Below, piece by piece: positions 56,398 through 64,000 of a stretch of 64,000 bases of DNA. A program made the translations under genes and the position numbers. The number at the start of each line of letters is the position of its first letter. The stretch's first letter is position 1. The notes under the pieces were generated by a model. That model saw only the letters and a list, made by a program, of their open reading frames with translations, was not told the origin of the DNA and did no database searches. Source of the stretch: Acinetobacter bouvetii (GTDB taxonomy: Bacteria > Pseudomonadota > Gammaproteobacteria > Pseudomonadales > Moraxellaceae); contig NZ_CADDTS010000007.1 in assembly GCF_902753875.1 (NCBI RefSeq), positions 1-64,000 on the forward strand, in the 5' to 3' direction.

Positions 56398-57396
56398 ATG
56401 AGTCATAAAGTCGTTCTTCTTGATCTTGAAAATAATATGCTGACTGCGCAATTGCTGCGTAATATCATTCCGCATTACGAGACAATTTACCTGTTTAATG
56501 GTCAGGGAAAATTTGAATATGCTCTGGAAGATTTAACTGAATTTTCAAGTTGGATCAGCAGCGGGCAAGTGGTGATTCTGGAAACGGCAGAAGTCGAGCA
56601 CAAAGAATTTGAATACGCGGTTGTGGTGGGACAATTGATTGCACTACTTGATGCCGATACCTCGATTGAACTCATTTCCGCCATGCCAAGCAGTGAAATT
56701 TTGCTAGACATGATGCAGTCTTCAAACCTGAACTGTAGCCTGATTCAAGTGCAGCCTGAAGAAGCTGCTACAAATTCAAAATACAAAATCCCGGGTATCG
56801 AAACCATCAAGCAAAAACCGGATTTGCTGTTGGTGAAAAAGTATTGTGATGCTTTAGGGAAAATGAAAGGCAAACCGAATACGCTGGAAAAACTGAAAAA
56901 CTCGCTTGCCAATATTTTGCAGGTTGAGAACGATCAGCTGCAGCACCTTACCGGTTTATTGATTAATCTCAAAATTGTGAAACGTTTTGACGAGCAAATC
57001 AGCTTCCGTAAAAAAGTCATCAAGCAGTGGATGCAACTGGATTTAGAGCAAAATGCATCTGTAGAAAAAGCGCAAAATATTTCCACTGTTTTTGCTGAAT
57101 TATCTACCGATTCTTCACAAGAAGGAGAGTCGGAGCAGGACAATACATTACAGCAGGCGCAAAAAGAGTTATTTAAAAACTTTTCCAAAATTGATCCTGT
57201 ACAGGTGATTGTTGCGCAAAAACTCCGCGAATTAAAATCAGATAAACCAAAAGACATTTATGCCTTGCGCGATTTGCTGGAGCAAATGTTTCCCAAATCG
57301 GATGTTCGTTTATTACTTAAAGAATTGATTGAAAAGGGATATATTTACTGGAATGGCAGTGAAGTCCTGTATAGTCATGAGATGTTCTTGAATTAA
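56398..57396 (+). CDS. Protein with a PIN/NYN-like N-terminus and a C-terminal winged-helix-like end
   Basis: The 332-residue protein opens with KVVLLDLENNMLTAQLL, which looks like the first strand and acidic residue of a PIN or NYN-type nuclease fold, followed by IISxGQVVILET and AVVVGQLIALLDADTSIELISAM, alternating strands and helices of the same fold up to about residue 130. The rest is helical, with the end resembling a small helix-turn-helix. I recall similar proteins annotated only as PIN-like; nuclease activity is not shown. It lies alone, 169 bp after slyX. Confidence 0.6.
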   Translation: MSHKVVLLDLENNMLTAQLLRNIIPHYETIYLFNGQGKFEYALEDLTEFSSWISSGQVVILETAEVEHKEFEYAVVVGQLIALLDADTSIELISAMPSSEILLDMMQSSNLNCSLIQVQPEEAATNSKYKIPGIETIKQKPDLLLVKKYCDALGKMKGKPNTLEKLKNSLANILQVENDQLQHLTGLLINLKIVKRFDEQISFRKKVIKQWMQLDLEQNASVEKAQNISTVFAELSTDSSQEGESEQDNTLQQAQKELFKNFSKIDPVQVIVAQKLRELKSDKPKDIYALRDLLEQMFPKSDVRLLLKELIEKGYIYWNGSEVLYSHEMFLN

Positions 57397-57466
57397 TTTG
57401 ATGGCTGTAACTTGCGTTTTATATTCAGCTTATGCAACTCTAATAAAGGAATAAAAAGGTTGTACT

Positions 57467-57916
57467 ATGGAAAATATTGGAATTTGGATTACAGTCCTGA
57501 TTGTGGTCTTTGTGCTTGGCTCGATTTTTGGACTCCGTGTTAGCCCAAGAGAGAAAGCCTTAGGACTGATGCGTGAAAAGGCGCGCAAGATGGCTTTACA
57601 TCCGCGTTTAGTGGCAGCGCCGGAATGGACTAAAATTCCGATGGCTACGGAAAACCGTGCCAGTATGGTGGCCTATTACAGTGTTTTAATTCCAGATGCC
57701 CGACTTCCATTGATGCGTGCACGAGTAGAAGATCAGAAGCTCAAACTGGTGCAAGGTGATGACAAGTTTAACGATTTGCCCATTGCATTAAAGGGCATTT
57801 ATGCTATTGATATGCAAGCAAACTGTGTAGGACTCTATTGGGACGAAGAATCAGACCTTCGTGCAACACAGTTAGAAGACATCAAAACATTTTTACAGTC
57901 TTTGGCTGAACTTTAA
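57467..57916 (+). CDS. Membrane-anchored protein of unknown function upstream of topA
   Basis: The 149-residue protein has one N-terminal membrane helix (IWITVLIVVFVLGSIFGL) and then a soluble basic and mixed part (MREKARKMALHPRLVAAPEWTKI) with no known motif. AAGG lies before the ATG. It is 39 bp before topA on the same strand, so it is likely co-transcribed with it. Confidence 0.75.
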   Translation: MENIGIWITVLIVVFVLGSIFGLRVSPREKALGLMREKARKMALHPRLVAAPEWTKIPMATENRASMVAYYSVLIPDARLPLMRARVEDQKLKLVQGDDKFNDLPIALKGIYAIDMQANCVGLYWDEESDLRATQLEDIKTFLQSLAEL

Positions 57917-57955
57917 TTTATATCCCTAATTTATAAACAGGAATGATGGTTAACT

Positions 57956-60595
57956 ATGGCGAACGCTCCTCGGTCTACATCCAAAAGCACCACAGCAAAA
58001 TCACCGAGTGCTGCGAACAAACGTGCCTTAGTGATTGTGGAATCGCCTGCAAAAGCGAAAACAATCAATAAATATCTAGGTTCAAATTACATCGTAAAAT
58101 CATCGGTAGGTCATGTGCGTGACTTGCCGACTGGCGGTTCGAAAACGACAGAGAAAAAACCTGCAACCCGTGTCAAATTGACCGACGAACAAAAAGCCGA
58201 AAAAGCCCAGTTAGCTTTGGTCAATCGTATGGGGGTTGATCCTGAACACGGCTGGAAAGCGCATTATGAAGTGCTTCCGGGCAAAGAAAATGTAGTTGCA
58301 GAATTGAAAAAACTGGCATCGCAAGTCGATGAAGTCTACCTCGCAACGGATTTGGACCGTGAAGGGGAAGCGATTGCCTGGCATTTAAAAGAAGTCATTG
58401 GTGGTGATGATTCACGTTACCAGCGTGTGGTGTTTAACGAAATTACCAAGAATGCCATTCAGGAAGCTTTTAAGCAGCCATCACGCTTAGACATTGACAA
58501 GGTCAATGCTCAGCAAGCCCGCCGTTTCCTCGACCGTGTTGTTGGCTTCATGATCTCGCCACTGTTGTGGGAAAAAATTGCCCGTGGTTTGTCGGCAGGT
58601 CGTGTGCAATCGGTTGCAGTCAAACTGGTGGTTGAGCGTGAACGTGACATTCGTGCCTTTATTCCTGAAGAATATTGGCAAGTGTTTGCAGATACCAAAT
58701 CGCAAAAGGATGATATCCGTCTTGAAGCAGTGAAGCAGGGTGGTAAAACCCTCAAACTGCACAATAAAGCCGAAACCGATGCTTTATTGAACCTGATTAA
58801 AGATGCTGAATATAAAGTTGCCAGTCGTGAAGATAAACCGACCAAGGTCAACCCAAGCGCACCTTATATCACGTCAACCCTGCAACAGGCTGCAAGTACA
58901 CGTTTAGGTTTCTCTGTGAAGAAAACCATGATGCTGGCACAGCGTCTGTATGAAGCCGGTTTCATCACCTATATGCGTACCGACTCCACGTTCTTGAGTG
59001 ATGATGCTGTCAATATGGTGCGTGGTCATATTGAAAATGAATATGGCGCAAAATATTTGCCTGCCAAGCCCAACCGTTATGGTAACAAGGCCGGTGCGCA
59101 GGAAGCCCATGAAGCGATTCGTCCTTCAAACGTGGCACTGAAAGGCGATAGTCTGGTCGGTGTGGAACGTGATGCACAGCGTTTGTATGACCTGATCTGG
59201 CGCCAGTTTGTGGCTTGTCAGATGACTCCGGCAGAATATCTGTCATCGACTATTTTAGTTGATGTCAACGGTGTCGAACTAAAAGCCAAAGGCCGTACTC
59301 TGGTCTTTGATGGTTTCACCAAAGTTCGCGGTGCAAACAAAGCGGATGACGATATTCTGCTACCTGCGGTAAAAGTCGGTGAAGTGCTGAAACTGGAAAA
59401 ACTTGATCCATCACAACACTTCACTAAACCGCCTGCACGTTTCACTGAAGCATCGCTGGTCAAAGAACTGGAAAAACGCGGTATTGGTCGTCCATCAACT
59501 TATGCTGCGATTATTTCCACCATTCAGGATCGTGGTTATGTGAAGCTGGATAATCGTCGTCTTTTTGCCGAGAAAATGGGCGAAATCGTGACGGATCGTT
59601 TGGATGAAAGTTTTAATAACCTGATGAATTATGACTTTACCGCGGATCTTGAAGGTCAGCTGGATAAAGTGGCCGACGGTCAGCGGAACTGGAAAGAATT
59701 GCTGGATAATTTCTACGGTGACTTTAAGAAACGCTTAACTACAGCCCAAGGCGAACAAGGCATGCGCCGTAACTTGCCAGTGGAAGTGGAAGCGGTGCAT
59801 TGTCCTGAATGTTCTCGTCCCATGCAGATTCGTACAGGGACAACAGGCGTATTCTTGGGATGTTCAGGTTATAACCTGCCGCCTAAAGAACGTTGTAAAG
59901 GCACCCTGAATTTAACGCCAGTCGAATCTCTGGCGGCATTGTCTGATGATGATTCAGCAGAAACTGCAGACCTAATGTCGAAAAAACGTTGTCCGATTTG
60001 CGGTACTGCCATGGACAGCTATGTGATTGATGGTGGTCGTAAACTGCATATCTGTGGCAATAACCCAGACTGTGCCGGTTTTGAACTGGAAGAAGGTGAG
60101 TTCAAAATCAAGGGTTATGATGGCCCAACTATTCCATGCGACAAATGTGATGGCGAGATGCAGCTCAAGACTGGCCGTTTTGGTCCTTATTTTGCCTGCA
60201 CCAGCTGTGACAATACCCGTAAAGTGTTAAAGAATGGTCAGCCTGCACCTCCTCGTGTAGATCCGATTAAAATGGAACACTTACGTTCAACCAAGCATGA
60301 TGACTTCTTCGTGCTGCGTGATGGCGCGGCAGGTTTATTTCTGGCGGCCAGTAAGTTCCCGAAAGTACGTGAAACACGAGCACCTAAAGTGGCTGAACTG
60401 CGTACTGTGGCCGAGCAGCTTGATCCAAAATATCAGTTTATTTTGCAAGCGCCGGATGCTGACCCTGAAGGAAATCCAACCTTGGTGAAATTCAGCCGTA
60501 AGAACCAGGCGCAATATATTGGTTCGGAAACGCCTGAAGGTAAGCAAACCAAGTGGAGTCTGGTATTCCAGGATGGAAAATGGATTGAAGCTTAA
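57956..60595 (+). CDS. topA: DNA topoisomerase I
   Basis: Type IA enzyme that relaxes negative supercoils. The 879-residue protein has the Toprim domain with [10 protein letters not shown] (about 28-37) and D132/D134/E136 in TDLDREGE, the active-site tyrosine Y339 in FITYMRTDS, and three C-terminal zinc ribbons ([24 protein letters not shown]). Length is normal. A terminator follows at 60611-60634. Confidence 0.97.
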   Translation: MANAPRSTSKSTTAKSPSAANKRALVIVESPAKAKTINKYLGSNYIVKSSVGHVRDLPTGGSKTTEKKPATRVKLTDEQKAEKAQLALVNRMGVDPEHGWKAHYEVLPGKENVVAELKKLASQVDEVYLATDLDREGEAIAWHLKEVIGGDDSRYQRVVFNEITKNAIQEAFKQPSRLDIDKVNAQQARRFLDRVVGFMISPLLWEKIARGLSAGRVQSVAVKLVVERERDIRAFIPEEYWQVFADTKSQKDDIRLEAVKQGGKTLKLHNKAETDALLNLIKDAEYKVASREDKPTKVNPSAPYITSTLQQAASTRLGFSVKKTMMLAQRLYEAGFITYMRTDSTFLSDDAVNMVRGHIENEYGAKYLPAKPNRYGNKAGAQEAHEAIRPSNVALKGDSLVGVERDAQRLYDLIWRQFVACQMTPAEYLSSTILVDVNGVELKAKGRTLVFDGFTKVRGANKADDDILLPAVKVGEVLKLEKLDPSQHFTKPPARFTEASLVKELEKRGIGRPSTYAAIISTIQDRGYVKLDNRRLFAEKMGEIVTDRLDESFNNLMNYDFTADLEGQLDKVADGQRNWKELLDNFYGDFKKRLTTAQGEQGMRRNLPVEVEAVHCPECSRPMQIRTGTTGVFLGCSGYNLPPKERCKGTLNLTPVESLAALSDDDSAETADLMSKKRCPICGTAMDSYVIDGGRKLHICGNNPDCAGFELEEGEFKIKGYDGPTIPCDKCDGEMQLKTGRFGPYFACTSCDNTRKVLKNGQPAPPRVDPIKMEHLRSTKHDDFFVLRDGAAGLFLAASKFPKVRETRAPKVAELRTVAEQLDPKYQFILQAPDADPEGNPTLVKFSRKNQAQYIGSETPEGKQTKWSLVFQDGKWIEA

Positions 60596-60608
60596 GTTTT
60601 AACAATTT

Positions 60609-60636
60609 GAAAATGCTGACGAAAGTCGGCATTTTT
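60609..60636 (+). terminator. Terminator after topA
   Basis: AAATGC-TGAC pairs with GTC-GGCATTT (one wobble) around a GAAA loop and runs into a T-tract. Confidence 0.88.
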
Positions 60637-60690
60637 TATGCCAAAATGATTTATATAAAAAATTGAATTAAACAATTAATTGGGGGAAGA

Positions 60691-61497
60691 GTGGAAATCC
60701 AGACAAAAAAGTTTGCAGTATTAATCGATGCGGATAATTCATCAATTAATGCCATTTCATCTGTACTTGAAGAAGTCGCTAAGTATGGAATAGCAAGTGT
60801 AAAAAGAGTCTATGGAGATTGGAGTAGTGAGACGCTAAAAAAGTGGAGAGATGTACTCCTGCCTCATGCAATTACTCCTGTACAGCAATTTGCCTATACC
60901 AAAGGCAAAGATGCAACAGATATGATCTTAATTATTGATGCCATGGATTTACTCTATGCAGGTGCATTAGATGGTTTTTGTATTGTATCAAGTGATAGTG
61001 ATTTTACCCCTTTAGCCTCACGTATCCGTGAAAATGGGCTGAGTGTCTATGGTTTTGGTAAGAAATCGACTCCTGAAGCTTTTAAAAAGGCCTGTGATAA
61101 ATTTATTTATGTGGAAAATCTAGTAATCGATACAGATGTTAAAAATGGTGAAGATGAAGAATTGTCATCAGCGCAGGATAAAAAAATAGCGGAAACAGTA
61201 AAATCAACAGAATCCAAGGCTATTCAACAAACCAAAGAAAGTACTCTACCTGAAGCCATGGATCGGGCGACTTTAAATTTAATTTATAAAGCTGTTAAAG
61301 ATAACGCTGATGAAAATGGCTGGGCAAATTTGAGTATGGTTGGACAATATATTAGTGCAGTAAAACCTGATTTTGATTCTCGAAATTATGGCCGGGCTAA
61401 ATTATCCGGTCTAATTAAAACGCTCAATTTGTTTGAAACTAAAATCGAAATGAGTCAGATGTATTTAAGAAAAATAAAAAAGCAGAGCATTGCGTAA
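60691..61497 (+). CDS. NYN-domain protein with a C-terminal OST-HTH/LOTUS domain
   Basis: The 268-residue protein has an N-terminal NYN (LabA/DUF88) nuclease-like domain: FAVLIDADNSSINA (about 8-21) with two acidic residues, DATDMILIIDAMDLL, and SSDSDFTPLASRIRENG (about 108-124), which together form the metal site. A low-complexity linker and then an OST-HTH/LOTUS fold (about 190-262, LIYKAVKDNADENGWANLSMVGQYI) follow. LOTUS domains bind RNA, so an RNA-processing role is likely but unproved. It starts with GTG 60691 close behind GGGGGAAGA. Confidence 0.85.
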   Translation: MEIQTKKFAVLIDADNSSINAISSVLEEVAKYGIASVKRVYGDWSSETLKKWRDVLLPHAITPVQQFAYTKGKDATDMILIIDAMDLLYAGALDGFCIVSSDSDFTPLASRIRENGLSVYGFGKKSTPEAFKKACDKFIYVENLVIDTDVKNGEDEELSSAQDKKIAETVKSTESKAIQQTKESTLPEAMDRATLNLIYKAVKDNADENGWANLSMVGQYISAVKPDFDSRNYGRAKLSGLIKTLNLFETKIEMSQMYLRKIKKQSIA

Positions 61498-61498
61498 T

Positions 61499-62257
61499 AT
61501 GTGGAAAAAAATACGAATTTTATGTTTATTGATGATTCTATTGATTGTGGCAGTGAATGCCTATCGTGACCAGAATCAGGACTGGTCCAAGCCTATTATT
61601 GTGATGTTGCATCCCATCAATGCAGATGGACGGGCTGCGACTCAAGATTATATTCAATCCCTGAATCTCTCTCAGTTAAAAGGAAGTCAAGAATATTTAC
61701 AACAGATGTCGGAACAGTATCGCGGACAGCCGATCGTGATTTACTTTCAGTTGGGACGCGAGCTGAAACAATTGCCACCGAAAGTACCTGCACAAACAAG
61801 TATGTTGGAGAATATTTTATGGAGTCTGAAATTCCGTTTTTATGCATGGAAACAGCATCAACGTGCAGATGGTTCACCTAGTGTGACTTTGTTTTTAAAT
61901 TATTATGATCCTGAAACTGCTAAAGAATTAAAACATTCTACTGCGTTACAAAAGGGTCGGATTGGTTCGGTTAATTTATTCGCATCCAAAAAACAGTCAG
62001 AACAAAACAAGATTGTACTGGTACATGAGTTAATGCATAGCTTTGGTGCAAGGGATAAATATGACCTAGCCACAGGCCAACCTGCGTATCCTAGTGGTTA
62101 TGCTGATCCGCATCAGCAGCCTTTATTTCCACAGGCTAAAGCAGAGTTAATGGCCGGACATATTCCATTGTCACAACAAAAAAGCAAGATGCCCGATTCT
62201 TTGAAACAGACCGTGATTAATGAAATTACGGCAACCGAGCTAGGTTGGAAAAAATAA
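61499..62257 (+). CDS. Secreted or membrane-anchored protein with an HELMH metallopeptidase motif
   Basis: The 252-residue protein has an N-terminal hydrophobic segment (IRILCLLMILLIVAVNA) that is a signal peptide or anchor, and a zinc motif HELMHSFGARDKYD (about residue 176) matching the HExxH pattern with a downstream aspartate. It therefore resembles a metallopeptidase of the HExxH class, with other ligands unclear. The ATG at 61499 lies 2 bp after the NYN gene stop, so the two are translated together. Substrate unknown. Confidence 0.75.
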   Translation: MWKKIRILCLLMILLIVAVNAYRDQNQDWSKPIIVMLHPINADGRAATQDYIQSLNLSQLKGSQEYLQQMSEQYRGQPIVIYFQLGRELKQLPPKVPAQTSMLENILWSLKFRFYAWKQHQRADGSPSVTLFLNYYDPETAKELKHSTALQKGRIGSVNLFASKKQSEQNKIVLVHELMHSFGARDKYDLATGQPAYPSGYADPHQQPLFPQAKAELMAGHIPLSQQKSKMPDSLKQTVINEITATELGWKK

Positions 62258-62349
62258 ATGATGTGGATAAAAATGCACGGAAATAACAGACTTTTGCGAA
62301 CAAAAGGATAATACTGGAAGAATTCCTAAACAAAAGACTTGAGAACAAC

Positions 62350-62922
62350 ATGAAAACAGTAGGAAATGACATAGTTCGACATCAGCTGCATGAAAATCGA
62401 AAGTGGTATTTAGGTCTGGGTATTCTGCTGACCCTGTTTGGTATCGTATTGCTTGCCTCGCTACCTTTTGCCACATTATCGGTGGTATTCCTGTTCGGTA
62501 TACTGATGATGATTGGTGGTGTTCTGCACTTGATTGCAGCTTTTAAAATCTTTGAAGGCGGTTCCCGCTGGCTGTGGGCCCTGTTTGGTGTGCTGTATCT
62601 GGTTGCGGGTTATTATGCATTTACCACACCGGTAAAAACCGCCATTGTACTGACCAATCTTTTAGCGATTGTATTAGTTGTGGCCGGGATCATTCGTATT
62701 TTTAGTGCCATTGTTTTTAAAGCTTATCAAGGCTGGGGTTGGGTGCTGTTTTCAGGCCTATTAACCCTGATTACCGGGATTATTATTTTAAAATCGCCGG
62801 ATGCGCCGTTTTGGGTGCTCGGACTGTTTCTGGCTGTGGATATCCTCTTTCAGGGCATTAATTATCTGACTTTGGCCTCTTATATTAAACGTGAAGTACC
62901 GCAAAGTTCGGCAGATGTATAA
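62350..62922 (+). CDS. HdeD-family membrane protein (DUF308)
   Basis: The 190-residue protein has six hydrophobic segments in pairs (LGLGILLTLFGIVLLASLPF; VVFLFGILMMIGGVLHLIAAF; then similar ones) as in HdeD, linked to acid resistance in E. coli; a role here is not shown. A GAG lies upstream of the ATG. It is convergent with an AhpD-like gene. Confidence 0.87.
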   Translation: MKTVGNDIVRHQLHENRKWYLGLGILLTLFGIVLLASLPFATLSVVFLFGILMMIGGVLHLIAAFKIFEGGSRWLWALFGVLYLVAGYYAFTTPVKTAIVLTNLLAIVLVVAGIIRIFSAIVFKAYQGWGWVLFSGLLTLITGIIILKSPDAPFWVLGLFLAVDILFQGINYLTLASYIKREVPQSSADV

Positions 62923-62936
62923 AAACTGAATGGGAT

Positions 62937-62963
62937 AAAAGAGCGCATAGAGCGCTCTTTTTT
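62937..62963. terminator. Bidirectional terminator
   Basis: AAAAGAGCGC and GCGCTCTTTT pair across ATAGA between the convergent HdeD and AhpD-like genes. Confidence 0.92.
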
Positions 62964-62965
62964 AT

Positions 62966-63415
62966 TTAAGGTTTGACCTGATATTGGCTACTGATGGCAA
63001 TACGGTTCCATGTGTTAATCACAATGGCAATCCATTCAATCGCGGTGATTTCATCAGCAGACAAGACTTGAGCCGCCTGAGCATAAGCGTTATCTGGAAA
63101 ATGCTGTTGTGCAATCAGGGTAATTTCTTCAATCAGGCTTAGTGCTGCGCGTTCTTTTTCCGAAAAATATTCAGACTCAGGCCATGCACTGATGAGTGCA
63201 ATACGATCTACAGTTTCACCGACTTTAATCGCATCCTGCGTGTGCATTCTGACGCAAAATGCGCATTGATTGATTTGTGATGCACGCAGTTTGAGTAAGT
63301 GTGAAAAACCAATATCCATACCTGCTTGCTGTACTTTTTGCATAGACAGGTTTTCAAGTTCGAGTACGGTTTTATATAGTTCTGGCGCTGACTTGCCTAG
63401 ATTTATACGTTGCAT
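62966..63415 (-). CDS. Carboxymuconolactone decarboxylase/AhpD-like protein
   Basis: The 149-residue protein has the AhpD-type motif QCAFCVRMHTQDA (about 51-63) with the CxxC and a later histidine, and an all-helical pattern, so it is probably a peroxidase-like or redox protein of this family and not a true muconolactone decarboxylase. Substrate unknown. Confidence 0.87.
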   Translation of the reverse strand: MQRINLGKSAPELYKTVLELENLSMQKVQQAGMDIGFSHLLKLRASQINQCAFCVRMHTQDAIKVGETVDRIALISAWPESEYFSEKERAALSLIEEITLIAQQHFPDNAYAQAAQVLSADEITAIEWIAIVINTWNRIAISSQYQVKP

Positions 63416-63633
63416 ATGGCTTAACTTTTAAAAAATGGATTGGGATAATCTTAACGCTAAAATGCAATAAATATGACTGTTTTTATTTTACCGATCAGGC
63501 TCGCTGATAACAAATACTTGTGGGTAAACTTAAACGATTAGCAATCAAGAAATAAATGCCAAAATGAAACATAAATATCAAAGGGTTAGTTGAAAAACTG
63601 TTAATGTGAAGCTCTGTTGCAAAGAAGTTATGG

Positions 63634-64000
63634 ATGATGAAAACGTTTATTTTAGCCCCCGATTCCTTTAAAGAAAGTATGAGTGCTGAACAGGCCTGTC
63701 AGGCTATGCAGCGTGGCATCCAACATGTCTATCCAGATGCCGTGTGTATTTCGGTTCCCATGGCCGATGGCGGAGAGGGTACAGTGGATGCCTTGGTTGC
63801 TGCACGACAGGGTCGCAAAGTCACCATTGAAGTATCCGGCCCATTAGTTGATTACAAAGTTCAGGCTTATTTCGGTCTGATCGAAAATGATCAAACGGCT
63901 GTCATTGAAATGGCGATGGCAAATGGCATTCATCTATTAGAAAAATTTCAGCGGAATCCTCTATTGACCAGCACTTTGGGTACTGGTGAGATGATTAAAG
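63634..64000 (+). CDS. Glycerate kinase, 5' part (cut by the window end)
   Basis: The frame opens at ATG 63634 (MMKTFILAPDSFKESMSAEQA) and runs to the end of the window without a stop. It has the GlxK/GarK family motifs PDSFKE-S near the start and VPMADGGEGTVDAL (about 42-55). It phosphorylates D-glycerate, to 2-phosphoglycerate in this family. Only about 122 of some 380 residues are inside the window. Confidence 0.9.
   Translation, partial: MMKTFILAPDSFKESMSAEQACQAMQRGIQHVYPDAVCISVPMADGGEGTVDALVAARQGRKVTIEVSGPLVDYKVQAYFGLIENDQTAVIEMAMANGIHLLEKFQRNPLLTSTLGTGEMIK

Overview
The window reads as a chromosomal segment of a gammaproteobacterium of the Moraxellaceae, most likely Acinetobacter. This is inferred from the AT-rich sequence, the protein style, a leuC-leuD-leuB block near asd, FimV and truA, an OprD-family porin, and a gacA-type box next to an Rsm-like RNA. 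There is no rRNA, tRNA, CRISPR array, prophage or insertion sequence.

Region 1 (about 0.9-14.1 kb) is a catabolic island for phenylpropanoids. hcaE-hcaF-hcaC-hcaB-mhpB-hcaD encode a three-component ring dioxygenase, a dihydrodiol dehydrogenase and an extradiol ring-cleavage enzyme. mhpC (ring-fission hydrolase) and mhpD-mhpF-mhpE (hydratase, acylating acetaldehyde dehydrogenase, aldolase) complete a route from 3-phenylpropionate or cinnamate to succinate or fumarate, pyruvate and acetyl-CoA. A divergent HcaR-like LysR regulator, an OprD-type porin and a DUF1345 membrane protein sit inside the cluster.

Region 2 (14-34 kb) holds mixed genes: a DMT exporter framed by two inverted copies of a three-hairpin repeat, a CDF metal transporter, a metallo-beta-lactamase-fold hydrolase, katG, an IutA-like TonB receptor under a Fur box, a TetR gene beside a decayed TetR fragment, an AidB-like acyl-CoA dehydrogenase, an Lrp/LysE pair, a small ORF that runs through a terminator, rppH-ptsP, a HAD phosphatase, a LysR regulator, and a Fur-boxed DUF2061 gene.

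Region 3 (34.7-47.4 kb) holds leucine biosynthesis (leuC, leuD, leuB, with a lipoprotein gene between leuD and leuB), infA, an AraC regulator, and truA, ansA, a FimV encoded as two cistrons, and asd on the opposite strand.

Region 4 (47.5-64 kb) holds an EEP-family hydrolase, a candidate GacA-dependent CsrA/RsmA-sequestering small RNA (48.70-48.95 kb), envelope genes (glycosyltransferase, LpxL-type acyltransferase, FUSC-like protein), uup and slyX, a PIN-like protein, topA, a NYN-LOTUS protein, a zinc-metallopeptidase-like protein, an HdeD protein, an AhpD-like protein and the start of a glycerate kinase gene cut by the window end.

The strongest leads are the Rsm-like RNA, the repeat family whose stems change sequence but keep pairing, the ORF with a terminator inside it, and the Fur-boxed DUF2061 gene.
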